Shown here piece by piece: positions 44,750-53,737 of a stretch of 64,000 nt of DNA. The notes beneath the pieces were generated by a model. It saw nothing but the letters and a program-made list of their open reading frames with translations. It searched no databases and had not been told where the DNA came from. This stretch comes from CAVSUZ01 sp963791885 (GTDB lineage Bacteria; Pseudomonadota; Alphaproteobacteria; Acetobacterales; Acetobacteraceae), in contig CAWBUL010000008.1 of assembly GCA_963791885.1 (NCBI GenBank), forward strand, positions 372,001 through 436,000, read 5' to 3'. Position numbers and translations under genes: made by a program. Numbering within the stretch: the first letter of the stretch is position 1; each line of letters starts with the position of its first letter.

Positions 44750-45714
44750 GGTTCAACCGTTACCGGCTGACCCGGTTTCAAAGTCGACGCGTCCTTCGCT
44801 GCCGGGCGCGCCTCGATCAGATAGACCAGCTTGCCGCGCGTCTGTTCGCTGAAGATCACCGGCGGCGTGTATTCCGGCTGCGGCGCGACGAAGGAAACCG
44901 AGGCCTTCAATCCCGGCGGACAACTGTCGCATGTCACCGACATTGTCTGCCCGACCGACAATCGCGCCAACGCCGTCTCCGGCACCCAGAACCGCACGAA
45001 CACATTCACCGGCGGCAGTAGCGAGACCACCGGCGTGCCGGCATTTACCGTTTCCCCCGCACGAGCCAGCACATCGGCCACGAGCGCATTATCCGGCGAC
45101 GTGACATGCCGCTGATCCAATCGCCATTGCGCCTCGCCGAGCTGCGCGCGCATCTCATCCACCACAGCCTGCTGCGCCGCGATCTCCTGCGCCCGACCCG
45201 TGGGTTCGCGCATCTGACTCAGATGCGCTTGCGCTGCCACCAGCTTCGCGGCAGTCGAGTCCATATCCGCCCGCGCCTGATCGAGTTGCTGCTTCGTGCC
45301 CGCATTTGTTCGCGCCAGCGCCTCGGCGCGGCCTTCATCCTGCACGGCGCGCTGATGCGCCGAGGCGGCATCGGCCACGTCGGCTTCCGCCTGCGCGATC
45401 TCTGTTTCACGGCTTGCCATCTGCAGATTGCGCAACTGCGCTTCGGACTGCGCCAGCTTCGCCGCGGCCTCATCCCGTGCCGCGTGATCATACGTATCGT
45501 CCTGCGCGAACAGCGCCGCACCCGCCTTCACCGTGTCGCCCCGACGCACGTCCACCGCGGTCAGCAACCCTTGCTGTGTCGGCGCAACTTTCACGTAGTC
45601 GGCGTCCACATATCCCTGCCACCCCGTCGCGGGAGCAGGCGCCAGCCGCCACCAAGCGAACGCGGCCGCTCCGCCCAGTGCGAGCAGAACCAGCCCGGTC
45701 TGCGCGGGCTTCAC
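44746..45714 (-). CDS. HlyD/YhiI-type periplasmic adaptor
   Basis: 322 residues from GTG 45714, which overlaps the tetR stop as GTGA; the longer frame to 45819 lies in tetR. One N-terminal membrane anchor (LVLLALGGAAAFAWW), a lipoyl-like half (GYVDADYVKVAPTQQGLLTAVDVRRGDTV), a long alpha-helical coiled-coil hairpin rich in Ala/Gln/Glu, then RHVTSPDNALVADVLARAGE. It links the ABC-2 exporter to the outer membrane. Confidence 0.87.
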   Translation of the reverse strand: MKPAQTGLVLLALGGAAAFAWWRLAPAPATGWQGYVDADYVKVAPTQQGLLTAVDVRRGDTVKAGAALFAQDDTYDHAARDEAAAKLAQSEAQLRNLQMASRETEIAQAEADVADAASAHQRAVQDEGRAEALARTNAGTKQQLDQARADMDSTAAKLVAAQAHLSQMREPTGRAQEIAAQQAVVDEMRAQLGEAQWRLDQRHVTSPDNALVADVLARAGETVNAGTPVVSLLPPVNVFVRFWVPETALARLSVGQTMSVTCDSCPPGLKASVSFVAPQPEYTPPVIFSEQTRGKLVYLIEARPAAKDASTLKPGQPVTVEP

Positions 45715-46355
45715 GTCGGAGACTCCGAGATGCCGCGCAGGAACACGTCGAGATGCGTGGCGATGACTTTCTTCGGATCGAAATGGATATCCGTGTGCGG
45801 CCCGAGCGACTGCTTCCACAGCGCCATCACCATGATCGGCCCTGTGAACAGCGGGACCAGTGAATGCGGGTCCAACCGGCGGAACTCCCCGCGCTCCATG
45901 CCCCGCGCCAGCACGCCTTCGAGAAGGGCGAGCCCGCGTGCCGCGACCTCCTCTGCGTATAGCCGAGCGATCGCCGGGAAATTGCCGGACTCCGCGAGCA
46001 CCAGCTTCGGGATCGCAATCACATCCGTTTCGATCAGCGCCAGCGCACGCTCCGCAATCTGGCGCAGCAGATCGGCCGTCGGCCCGGTATGCGCCGCGAC
46101 CATTGCCCCGATCGCCTCCAGATTCGGCGTCAGGCGCTGGCGCACGACGGCGCGGAACAGCTCCTCCTTATTCGGAAAGTACAGGTAGATCGTGCCTTTC
46201 CCGATGCCGGCGCGCGCCGCAACGTCCTCCAACCGGGTCGCGGCAAAGCCGCGCTCGCTGAACACCGCCATCGCGGCATTCACGATTTCCTCCGGCCGGG
46301 CGTGCTTGCGGCGGGTACGGGGCGGACGGGCAGGCAAGGTGTCGGGCGGCATCAC
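45711..46355 (-). CDS. TetR-family transcriptional repressor
   Basis: 214 residues from GTG 46355 or ATG 46352. Helix-turn-helix at about 24-65: IVNAAMAVFSERGFAATRLEDVAARAGIGKGTIYLYF in order, then a C-terminal ligand domain. First gene of the efflux operon (HlyD, ATPase, ABC-2). A perfect palindrome begins 6 bases before its start codon, so autoregulation is likely. Confidence 0.88.
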   Translation of the reverse strand: MMPPDTLPARPPRTRRKHARPEEIVNAAMAVFSERGFAATRLEDVAARAGIGKGTIYLYFPNKEELFRAVVRQRLTPNLEAIGAMVAAHTGPTADLLRQIAERALALIETDVIAIPKLVLAESGNFPAIARLYAEEVAARGLALLEGVLARGMERGEFRRLDPHSLVPLFTGPIMVMALWKQSLGPHTDIHFDPKKVIATHLDVFLRGISESPT

Positions 46356-46360
46356 CCTTA

Positions 46361-46384
46361 ATTACTGACTGGTCGGTCAGTAAT
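46361..46384. promoter_or_regulatory. Probable TetR operator (perfect palindrome)
   Basis: ATTACTGAC-TGGTCG-GTCAGTAAT: two 9-base arms around a 6-base spacer, in the gap between tetR and the divergent thiolase gene. Size, symmetry and position are typical of TetR-type operators, so the repressor probably controls the efflux operon and might affect the thiolase. Confidence 0.7.
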
Positions 46385-46479
46385 CAAATCTCATTGCCGT
46401 TATGTCTTTCGCACCTAGCGTTTGGCCGCTAGCGTCCGCCCATATAAGCCTGCGTCATAGCCGGTGGAGGGAAACACCC

Positions 46480-47652
46480 ATGGAAGACATCGTGATCGTT
46501 GCGGCGGTTCGCACGCCGGTCGGCAGCTTCAATGGAGCGCTTGGCTCCCTCCCAGCGCACGAACTCGGAACCACCGCCATCAAGGCGGCCTTGGCTGCAG
46601 CCAAACTGGATGCCGCCGATGTGGATGAGGCCATCCTGGGTCAGGTGCTCGCCGCCGGTGAGGGCCAGAACCCCGCCCGCCAGGCAGCTCGTGCCGCCGG
46701 CCTGCCCGATTCCAAGACCGCCTTCGGCATCAATCAGGTCTGCGGCTCCGGCCTTCGCGCCGTCGCCCTCGCGGCCCAGCAGGTCCGCACCGGCGAAAGC
46801 AACATCGTCGTCGCCGGCGGCATGGAGAGCATGAGCCAGTCGCAGCATGCGGCCTATCTGCGCAGCGGCACGAAGATGGGCGGTGTGGAGTTCATCGATA
46901 CGATGCTGAAGGACGGGCTGTGGGACGCATTCCACGGCTACCACATGGGCACGACGGCGGAGAACGTCGCGCAAAAGTATCAGATCACGCGCGAGGAGCA
47001 GGACGAGTTCGCGCTCCAGTCGCAACAGAAGGCATCGAAGGCGCAGAAATCCGGACGCTTCAAGGATGAGATCGTGCCGGTGACGGTGAAATCCCGTAAA
47101 GGGGAAACGGTGGTCGCCGACGACGAGTATATCCGTCACGACGCGAGTAAGGAGACGATGGCGAAGCTCCGCCCTGCTTTCTCCAAGGACGGGACGGTCA
47201 CGGCCGGCAACGCCAGCGGCATCAACGATGGCGCCGCCGCGCTGGTGGTCATGACCGCGTCGGAGGCGAAGAAGCGCGGCCTGAAGCCGCTTGCGCGGAT
47301 CGCCGCGTTCGCGACGGCCGGTGTCGATCCCGCCGTGATGGGCACGGGGCCGATCCCCTCCACCCGCAAAGTTCTCGCTCGCGCCGGTTGGAAGCCCGAC
47401 GATCTCGACCTGGTCGAAGCCAATGAGGCCTTCGCTGCCCAGGCCATCGCCGTGAACAAGGACCTCGGCTGGGATACGTCGAAGGTCAATGTGAACGGCG
47501 GGGCTATCGCCATCGGCCACCCGATCGGCGCATCCGGCGCGCGCATCCTGACCACGCTGCTGCACGAGATGAACAAGCGCGACGCCAGGCGTGGCCTTGC
47601 GACGCTGTGCATCGGCGGTGGCATGGGCGTCGCGATGGCGCTGGAGCGTTAA
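46480..47652 (+). CDS. Acetyl-CoA acetyltransferase (thiolase)
   Basis: 390 residues from ATG 46480 (GGAGGGAAA upstream). Catalytic Cys88 in GINQVCGSGLRAV, His in GGAIAIGHPIGASGAR and the second Cys in LCIGGGMG. Condenses two acetyl-CoA to acetoacetyl-CoA, or the reverse; this entry step serves polyhydroxybutyrate synthesis or ketone and fatty acid breakdown. No phaB or phaC is adjacent. Followed after 13 bases by a MaoC hydratase gene. Confidence 0.9.
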   Translation: MEDIVIVAAVRTPVGSFNGALGSLPAHELGTTAIKAALAAAKLDAADVDEAILGQVLAAGEGQNPARQAARAAGLPDSKTAFGINQVCGSGLRAVALAAQQVRTGESNIVVAGGMESMSQSQHAAYLRSGTKMGGVEFIDTMLKDGLWDAFHGYHMGTTAENVAQKYQITREEQDEFALQSQQKASKAQKSGRFKDEIVPVTVKSRKGETVVADDEYIRHDASKETMAKLRPAFSKDGTVTAGNASGINDGAAALVVMTASEAKKRGLKPLARIAAFATAGVDPAVMGTGPIPSTRKVLARAGWKPDDLDLVEANEAFAAQAIAVNKDLGWDTSKVNVNGGAIAIGHPIGASGARILTTLLHEMNKRDARRGLATLCIGGGMGVAMALER

Positions 47653-47665
47653 GCACCGCACGTTG

Positions 47666-48115
47666 ATGGCAGGACTTTACTTCGAAGAGTTCCACGAAGG
47701 TCAGGTGTTCGAGCATAACCTCGCGCGCACCGTGACCGAGATGGACAACGTATTGTTCAGCTCGCTGACGATGAATCCGCAGCCGCTGCACCTGGATGTG
47801 GAGTTCGCGAAGACCACCGAGTTTGGCAGGCCGCTGGTGAATTCACTCTTCACCCTCGGCCTGCTCATCGGCATGACGGTGGGCGAAACCACGCTAGGCA
47901 CGACCATCGCCAATCTCGGCATGACCAAGGTGGAGTTCCCCAAGCCGGTCTTTCATGGCGACACGCTGCACGCGCGGACTACGGTCCGATCCGTGCGCGC
48001 CAGCCGCTCTCGTCCGGAAGCCGGCGTCGTCGAATTTGAACACCAGGCGATCAATCAGCGCGGCGAGGTGGTCGCCACTTGCCTGCGTGCCGCCTTCATG
48101 AAGCGGCGGCCCTAA
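47666..48115 (+). CDS. MaoC-like (R)-enoyl-CoA hydratase
   Basis: 149 residues, single hot-dog domain. The active-site segment reads SLTMNPQPLHLDVEFA, with Asn-x-Gln-Pro-Leu-His in place of the usual Asp-x-N-P-x-H; the C-terminal LFTLGLLIGMTVGETT helix is typical. Relatives hydrate enoyl-, mesaconyl- or itaconyl-CoA. Probably co-transcribed with the thiolase. Confidence 0.82.
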   Translation: MAGLYFEEFHEGQVFEHNLARTVTEMDNVLFSSLTMNPQPLHLDVEFAKTTEFGRPLVNSLFTLGLLIGMTVGETTLGTTIANLGMTKVEFPKPVFHGDTLHARTTVRSVRASRSRPEAGVVEFEHQAINQRGEVVATCLRAAFMKRRP

Positions 48116-48149
48116 GGCCGTCAGGCCGTAGAGGCTGTCGTGACTCCGC

Positions 48150-48179
48150 CCTATAGCTGCCTGCGCGGGCGGCTATAGG
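48150..48179. terminator. Strong hairpin after the thiolase-MaoC genes
   Basis: CCTATAGCTGCC (48150-48161), loop TGCGCG, GGCGGCTATAGG (48168-48179): 12 pairs with one G-U in RNA. It lies 35 bases after the MaoC stop, where a terminator would be expected, but no T-run follows. It could instead belong to the leader of the amide transport operon that starts at 48323. Confidence 0.45.
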
Positions 48180-48322
48180 CCTTGACTTGGATGGCGTTCG
48201 CCCGTCCGCTTCGAGCGGGAACACCCTGATGCCGGGTTGCTCGGACCTCGGTCGCTGCAATGGCCGTGGAGGACCATGGCATCGCGCTTGCAACAATGAA
48301 CCCATAACCAAGAGGGGGAGTC

Positions 48323-49492
48323 ATGAAACACCTGATCCCGACCGCCGTTGCGGCGGCGGCTATTGCCTGTTTTTCCATCAATGCGCCCGCACGCGCTGCA
48401 GATGACACGGTAAAGATCGGCATTCCCGTCGGACTTTCGGGCGCCAACAGTGTGGTCGCCCCGTCGGTCGTCCAGGCCGCCAAGCTCGCCGCGCAAGAAA
48501 TCAACGACAAGGGCGGCATCATGGGGAAGAAAATCGAGCTGGGTGTGGCCGATGACGGCAGTGGCGCCGACGGCGCGGTCAAAGCCTTCACCTCGCTGAT
48601 CTTCCAGGATCACGTGAACACCATCATTACGATGGAAACCAGCGCGGCGCGCAATGCCGGCCTGCCTGTCGTGGCCCGCGGTAAAACGCCTTTCATTTAC
48701 ACGTCCTATTACGAAGGGCGTTCCTGCAGCCCGTACCTGTACGTGGATGCCTGGGTGCCCGACCAGCAGGTCGCCTCGATCGTCGATTATTTCATGAAAG
48801 AGAAGGGCGCAAAAACGTTCTTCCTCGCGGGTAGCGACTACGCTTTTGGTCGCGGCATGCTGGAGTTCACCCACAAATATATCACGGCCCATGGCGGCAA
48901 GGTCGTGGACGAAGAATACCTGCCCATGGACGCATCCGACTGGACGCCGGTGCTCAGCAAGCTGCGCGCCGATCATCCGGACGCCCTGATCACCTCCACC
49001 GCCGGCGGTGCGCCCAACGTCACCTTGACCAAGCAGCTGCGAGCCACCGGCATCAACGTCCTGTTCGGTAATCTTGGCGTGGACGAAGGCACCGCAAAAG
49101 CCATCGGTCCTGATGCCACGGGCGTATATATCTCGCAGTCCTACCTAACCAGTATCGACGACCCGCAGAACCAGGCCTTCAAAGCCGGGCTGGATAAGAT
49201 GTTCGGCGCCGACATGAAAACACCGAACGACCTGTCGGAGCCGGAATATGACGGCATCTACCTCTACAAGGCCGCCGTCGAAAAGGCAGGCAGCTTCAAC
49301 GAAGCGAAAGTGCTGGGCCAGCTCGGCAAAGTGTCCTTCACCGGCCCGCGGGGCACGATCACGATGGACAAAGAGCACCATGCACCGCTGACGATGTATC
49401 TTGGCCAGGTGCAGTCGGACGGCAGCGTGAAGGTGATCCAGACCTTCAAGAACGTGGATCCGGGCCAGCAATGCCCCAAGCTTAAGTCCTAA
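48323..49492 (+). CDS. Urea/amide-type ABC solute-binding protein
   Basis: 389 residues from ATG 48323 (AGGGGGAG upstream). Sec signal peptide (HLIPTAVAAAAIACFSINAPARA) and a type-I periplasmic binding fold: VKIGIPVGLSGANSVVAPSV, GGIMGKKIELGVADDGSGADGAV. Its operon ends in an amidase and a nitrilase-family hydrolase, so a short amide, urea derivative or peptide-like amide is the likely ligand. Confidence 0.87.
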   Translation: MKHLIPTAVAAAAIACFSINAPARAADDTVKIGIPVGLSGANSVVAPSVVQAAKLAAQEINDKGGIMGKKIELGVADDGSGADGAVKAFTSLIFQDHVNTIITMETSAARNAGLPVVARGKTPFIYTSYYEGRSCSPYLYVDAWVPDQQVASIVDYFMKEKGAKTFFLAGSDYAFGRGMLEFTHKYITAHGGKVVDEEYLPMDASDWTPVLSKLRADHPDALITSTAGGAPNVTLTKQLRATGINVLFGNLGVDEGTAKAIGPDATGVYISQSYLTSIDDPQNQAFKAGLDKMFGADMKTPNDLSEPEYDGIYLYKAAVEKAGSFNEAKVLGQLGKVSFTGPRGTITMDKEHHAPLTMYLGQVQSDGSVKVIQTFKNVDPGQQCPKLKS

Positions 49493-49510
49493 GTCTGGCG
49501 CCCGGCGGCG

Positions 49511-50347
49511 ATGGCAATCCTAATTCTCGACATCGTCACGACGGCAAGCATCCTGTTTGTCGTCGCCGCCGGCCTGCTCATTGTGTTTGGCGTGCTGAAG
49601 ATCATCAACTTCGCCCATGGTGGGTTTCTCACGATCGGGGGCTACGCCGCGCTGGTGGTCACTCAGCTTCACTGGAACCCCTGGACGGCGCTGCCTGTCG
49701 CGCTGCTCGCCGGACTCCTGCTGGGAGCGGTCGTCGAGCGTCTGATCGTCCGTCCGCTTTATGCTCGGCCACTCGATGCCATTCTTGCGACCTGGGGCCT
49801 CAGCATCGTCGTCGTGCAGATGATCACCATCGCCTTCGGGCGCGGGACCAACTTCGTACACAGCCCCGTTCACGGGGCCATTCCTATCGCGGGCGAGACC
49901 TATTCGCTCTATCGCGTGATCATGCTCGGCGTGGCCATCATGCTCGGCGCCGTCATGATCGGCATTCTCCAAGGAACGCGCCTGGGGCTGACGGCACGCG
50001 CCGTGATCATGAACGAAAACCTCTCGCGGAGCCTCGGCATCAACAGCGGCCTGGTGCGCTTCGCCACGTTCAGCATCGGCTCGGCACTCGCGGCGCTTGC
50101 CGGAGCGCTGATCACGCCCTTGCTCAGCGTCGATCCGCTGATGGGCGTGCCCTGGCTGCTGAACGCCTTCATGTTGGTTATGGTCTCCGGCACATCGCTG
50201 ATTAGCCTGGGCGCGGCCTGCCTCGTTCTGGGCGGGGCGCAGGTCGCCATCAGTACCTACAGCAGCCCGGTCCTCGGTGCGCTCTCTATCGTCGTTCTTG
50301 CCGCCGTACTGCTGCGTGTTCGTCCCGCGGGTTTCGCCCGTGCCTGA
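49511..50347 (+). CDS. LivH-type ABC permease (amide operon)
   Basis: 278 residues, eight or so membrane segments. Hallmarks GLLIVFGVLKIINFAHGGFLTIG (residues 22-44) and GTRLGLTARAVIMNENLSRSLGIN. Lies 18 bases after the binding-protein gene; overlaps the fused permease-ATPase gene. Confidence 0.88.
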   Translation: MAILILDIVTTASILFVVAAGLLIVFGVLKIINFAHGGFLTIGGYAALVVTQLHWNPWTALPVALLAGLLLGAVVERLIVRPLYARPLDAILATWGLSIVVVQMITIAFGRGTNFVHSPVHGAIPIAGETYSLYRVIMLGVAIMLGAVMIGILQGTRLGLTARAVIMNENLSRSLGINSGLVRFATFSIGSALAALAGALITPLLSVDPLMGVPWLLNAFMLVMVSGTSLISLGAACLVLGGAQVAISTYSSPVLGALSIVVLAAVLLRVRPAGFARA

Positions 50348-52145
50348 CTCCGCCGCACTCGCCTATCCGGTTCGTCTGCCCTCGCAGCGCGGTCGGATCG
50401 AACGCCGGCTGCTGCTGATGTGCGGTGTTGTCGCACTGGCGCTTGTCGCCGCCGGGCCGTTGCTGCTGGACACGTACTCCGTCAGCATTCTGATCCGGTC
50501 GTTCCTGTATGGCGCGATCGCGGTGACCGTGGACATCCTGTGGGGATTCACCGGCATCCTCTCCTTCGGACAGGCGGCCTTCTTCGGCATCGGTGCTTAC
50601 GCGCTTGGCCTCACCGTCACGCAATACGATTTCACCGCGCCCATCGTCACCGCCGCGATGATTGGCGGACCGCTTGTGGCTGCCGCAACCGCGTGGCTCG
50701 TCGCCTGGCTGGGCTTCGGGCCGAAAGTGTCGCCGCTGTACATCTCGGTGATCACCCTGGTTCTGTCCGTCATCTTCGTCCAGGTGATCTATTCCGGCGG
50801 CGACTTCACCGGATCCAGTAGCGGACTGTCGAACTTCGACACGTTCGATATCTCCATGGAGGGTTGGTTCCGGATCGCGGGCGCCTTTCTGGTCGCCGTG
50901 ACCGCCGCCGGCTGGATCTTCGTGCGCAGCGATTTCGGCCGGCTGCTCGTCGCGATCCGGGAGAATGAGCAGCGTTGCCGCTACTGCGGCATCGGTACCG
51001 CGCGGGTCAAAACCCTGCTGCTGATTGGTTCGGCGATCATCACCGCGCTCGCCGGCTTTGCCTATGCCGGATATAACGATGTCATCGCGCCCGATCTCGG
51101 CAACTTCCAGTTCGGCACGCAGCTCGTGATCTGGGTTGCGCTGGGCGGGCGAGGCACCCTGGTCGGCCCAGCCATTGCCGCCGTGATGATCGACTTCATC
51201 AGCGCCTGGCTCAGCGGCTCGTTGCCCTTCATCTGGCAGCTCATCATCGGCTTGGTGTTCATCGTGGTGATCGTGCTTCTGCCGCAGGGTCTCGGCCCCG
51301 CCGTCGCCAACCTGTTCCGCCGCGGCCGCACCAAGCAGGTCGCCGCGCGCCTGATGCCGCTGCCGGATGCCGACGTGGCGGGCAGTGGTGCTGTCCCGGC
51401 CATCCAGGTCGAAGGCGTCAACCGCAACTATGGCAGCCTGCACGTCCTGCAGGACGTCAGCTTCACCGCCGGCGCGGGCGAGCTGGTCAGCCTGGTCGGC
51501 CCCAACGGGGCCGGCAAAACCACCTTGATCCGCTGCCTGTCCGACGGTCAGGAACGCAGCTCCGGCCGCGTGGTGATCGAGGGCAATCCCATCGGCCGCC
51601 TGCCGCCCGAGGCCTGCGTGCGCTTCGGCCTCGGCCGCAAGTTCCAGACACCGAACGTGTTCGACGCACTGACCGTTGCCGAATCCCTGCGCATCGCTCG
51701 TTCCCGGCAGGAACGTTTGTCTGTCATCCGTACCGCCGACGAAGTGCACCTGCCTGCCGCCGCAATGCGCGTCGTTCAGGCGACTGGACTGTCAACGCAG
51801 CTCGGCACCACGGTGAAGCATCTCTCCCATGGCGCGAAACAGGCCCTCGAACTCGCCATGGTGCTGGCGATGGAGCCCCGGGTGCTGTTGCTGGACGAGC
51901 CGACCGCCGGCCTCACCAAACCCGAACGCAGTTTGATCGGCGAGGTCCTTGTCCAGCTCGTGCGTACGCACGGGCTCTGCATTCTGCTGATTGAGCATGA
52001 CCTGGAATTCGTCCGCGAGATCAGCTCCCGCATCATCGTGCTGCACCAAGGCAGCATCGTCATGGACGGTACGGTTGAGGAAGTAACCAACTCCGAGTTG
52101 GTCCGCACGATCTACACGGGCGAACCTCATGCGGTAGCGGCATGA
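50340..52145 (+). CDS. Fused LivM permease-LivG ATPase
   Basis: 601 residues from GTG 50340 (overlaps the LivH-type stop). Residues about 30-330 form a LivM-type membrane domain (SFGQAAFFGIGAYALGL, IRENEQRCRYCGIG, LGGRGTLVGPAIAAVMIDF). After a short linker, a LivG-type ATPase follows: VEGVNRNYGSLHVLQDV, Walker A GPNGAGKTT near 387, HLSHGAKQALELAM, Walker B LLLDEPTAGL. A one-chain permease-ATPase is a known arrangement in some importers of this class. There is no sign of a frame error at the join. Confidence 0.88.
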   Translation: MPDSAALAYPVRLPSQRGRIERRLLLMCGVVALALVAAGPLLLDTYSVSILIRSFLYGAIAVTVDILWGFTGILSFGQAAFFGIGAYALGLTVTQYDFTAPIVTAAMIGGPLVAAATAWLVAWLGFGPKVSPLYISVITLVLSVIFVQVIYSGGDFTGSSSGLSNFDTFDISMEGWFRIAGAFLVAVTAAGWIFVRSDFGRLLVAIRENEQRCRYCGIGTARVKTLLLIGSAIITALAGFAYAGYNDVIAPDLGNFQFGTQLVIWVALGGRGTLVGPAIAAVMIDFISAWLSGSLPFIWQLIIGLVFIVVIVLLPQGLGPAVANLFRRGRTKQVAARLMPLPDADVAGSGAVPAIQVEGVNRNYGSLHVLQDVSFTAGAGELVSLVGPNGAGKTTLIRCLSDGQERSSGRVVIEGNPIGRLPPEACVRFGLGRKFQTPNVFDALTVAESLRIARSRQERLSVIRTADEVHLPAAAMRVVQATGLSTQLGTTVKHLSHGAKQALELAMVLAMEPRVLLLDEPTAGLTKPERSLIGEVLVQLVRTHGLCILLIEHDLEFVREISSRIIVLHQGSIVMDGTVEEVTNSELVRTIYTGEPHAVAA

Positions 52146-52846
52146 GCGAAGCCCTCGCAGTCGATAGCCTTACCTCCGGTTATGGCGAGGCGATGGTGCT
52201 GCGCGATGTCAGCCTTCGGGTCATGGCCGGCGAGGTGCTCGCCGTCCTGGGCAAGAACGGCATGGGCAAGACGACACTGCTGAAAACGATCATGGGGTTT
52301 CTGCCAGCCCGTCGCGGCCAAATCAGCATTTTCTCCAAACAGACCACAGGGCAGTCGCCGCATCATCTCGCCGGCCGTTCCGTCGCCTATAGCCCGCAGG
52401 AACAGGCGATCTTCCAGGAGCTGACGGTGGAGGAGAACCTGAGACTGGGCTTGCCACGCGGCGCCCGTCTTGCCCCGGAGCTTAAGCGCGTCGCCGCCTT
52501 TTTCCCCTTCCTGGCCGAGCGCCGCCGCCAGCTCGCCGGCACGCTCAGCGGTGGGGAGCAGAAAATGCTGATCATGGCCCGTGCGCTGATCGCCCGGCCC
52601 AAGCTGATGCTTGTCGATGAAATTACCGAAGGGCTCCAGCCCTCGGTCATTCTCCGCCTCGCGGACGTGCTCCGCCAGGAGAAATCGGCGCACGGCACCG
52701 CGATCCTTCTCATTGAGCAGAACGTGTCCTTCGCTCTTTCCGTCGCCGACCGCTACGCGGTCCTCTCGCGCGGCGAGGTTGTGGACCAGGGCGACGCGCA
52801 GGAACAGGGTGCGGACACAAGCATTGCCGACCATCTTTCGGTCTGA
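52142..52846 (+). CDS. LivF-type ABC ATPase (amide operon)
   Basis: 234 residues. Walker A GKNGMGKTTLLKTIMG near 36, YSPQEQAIFQELTVEENLRLG, signature LSGGEQKMLIMARALIA, and Walker B MLVDEITEGLQP, where the usual Pro after Glu is Ile. Overlaps the fused gene by 4 bases (ATGA). Confidence 0.87.
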   Translation: MSEALAVDSLTSGYGEAMVLRDVSLRVMAGEVLAVLGKNGMGKTTLLKTIMGFLPARRGQISIFSKQTTGQSPHHLAGRSVAYSPQEQAIFQELTVEENLRLGLPRGARLAPELKRVAAFFPFLAERRRQLAGTLSGGEQKMLIMARALIARPKLMLVDEITEGLQPSVILRLADVLRQEKSAHGTAILLIEQNVSFALSVADRYAVLSRGEVVDQGDAQEQGADTSIADHLSV

Positions 52847-52855
52847 GGGTCGAGG

Positions 52856-53737
52856 ATGAATTACAACACCTTCTCCATCGTCGCTCGCTGCCCCACCACC
52901 GGCATGCTGGGCGTTGCCGTCAGCACCGCCGTTCCCGCTGTCGGATCGACCTGCCCGCACATCACCCCAGGCGTTGGCGCCGCCTCTACCCAGGCCTGGG
53001 TCAATCCCTACCTCGCTATCGACGCGCTTAACCGCCTCCAGGCCGGTGCCAGCGCGCCCGACGCGCTGGCCGCCGCGCTGCAGGCCGACGATGCCCGTGA
53101 CCTCCGCCAGATCGGCCTGGTCGATGCAGCCGGCCGCGCCGCAAGCTGGTCCGGTCGCGCCTGCACCCCCTGGTTCGGGCACCTGACGGGCGAGGGCTGG
53201 GCCATCCAAGGCAACATGCTGACCGGTCCCGAGGTGCTGGACGCGATGCGTGATGCCTTCCTTGACGCTCCCGACGAAAGCTTCCCCGAACGCCTCGTTC
53301 TTGTCCTTGAAGCCGGCCAATCGGCCGGGGGCGACAAGCGCGGCAAGCAGTCCGCCGCCGTCCTGGTCTACGGCGGCGAGGACTACCCCGCCGTTGATCT
53401 CCGCGTGGACGAACATCCTCACCCGGTCGCGGAGCTCCGCCGGGTGTGGACCGTGTTCCAGGCCCAGACCATGCCCTTCCTTCAGGGCATGCCCCGCAAG
53501 GGCCAGCCGCCCCGGGCCGCCCCGGACGACGTTGTCGCCATGCTGCTTCTCCCGCCCGCGGAGCGCCCCGGCGCCATGCCGGTCCCGGATCTCTGGACCG
53601 ATATTCTCGGCATCGACGTCCCGCCGCAGCGCCGTGCCGAGCTGCTCGCCGCCTTCGCCACAATCGGTCGGGAAATCCAGCGTCTTCGCAGCCTGGATCT
53701 GACCGACATCCACCCCGCGGTGATCTTCCGGCCATGA
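52856..53737 (+). CDS. DUF1028 family (putative Ntn-hydrolase-fold) protein
   Basis: 293 residues. The N-terminus NTFSIVARCPTTGMLGVAVSTAVPAVGS is the DUF1028 signature; the first residues can form an Ntn-like active site, but no function is proven as far as I know. In this operon, between an amide importer and two amide hydrolases, a peptide- or amide-cleaving or binding role is plausible. Overlaps the amidase gene as ATGA. Confidence 0.85.
   Translation: MNYNTFSIVARCPTTGMLGVAVSTAVPAVGSTCPHITPGVGAASTQAWVNPYLAIDALNRLQAGASAPDALAAALQADDARDLRQIGLVDAAGRAASWSGRACTPWFGHLTGEGWAIQGNMLTGPEVLDAMRDAFLDAPDESFPERLVLVLEAGQSAGGDKRGKQSAAVLVYGGEDYPAVDLRVDEHPHPVAELRRVWTVFQAQTMPFLQGMPRKGQPPRAAPDDVVAMLLLPPAERPGAMPVPDLWTDILGIDVPPQRRAELLAAFATIGREIQRLRSLDLTDIHPAVIFRP

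Noticed and set aside
50286..51749. 487-residue minus-strand open frame
   Set aside because: Antisense to the fused permease-ATPase gene; low-complexity Asp/Gly/His-rich composition typical of a shadow frame.
50340..52145. LivM-LivG fusion as another indel artefact
   Set aside because: The linker is smooth, no stop/start pair is recovered by a one-base change that I could see, and such fusions are known in this importer class.
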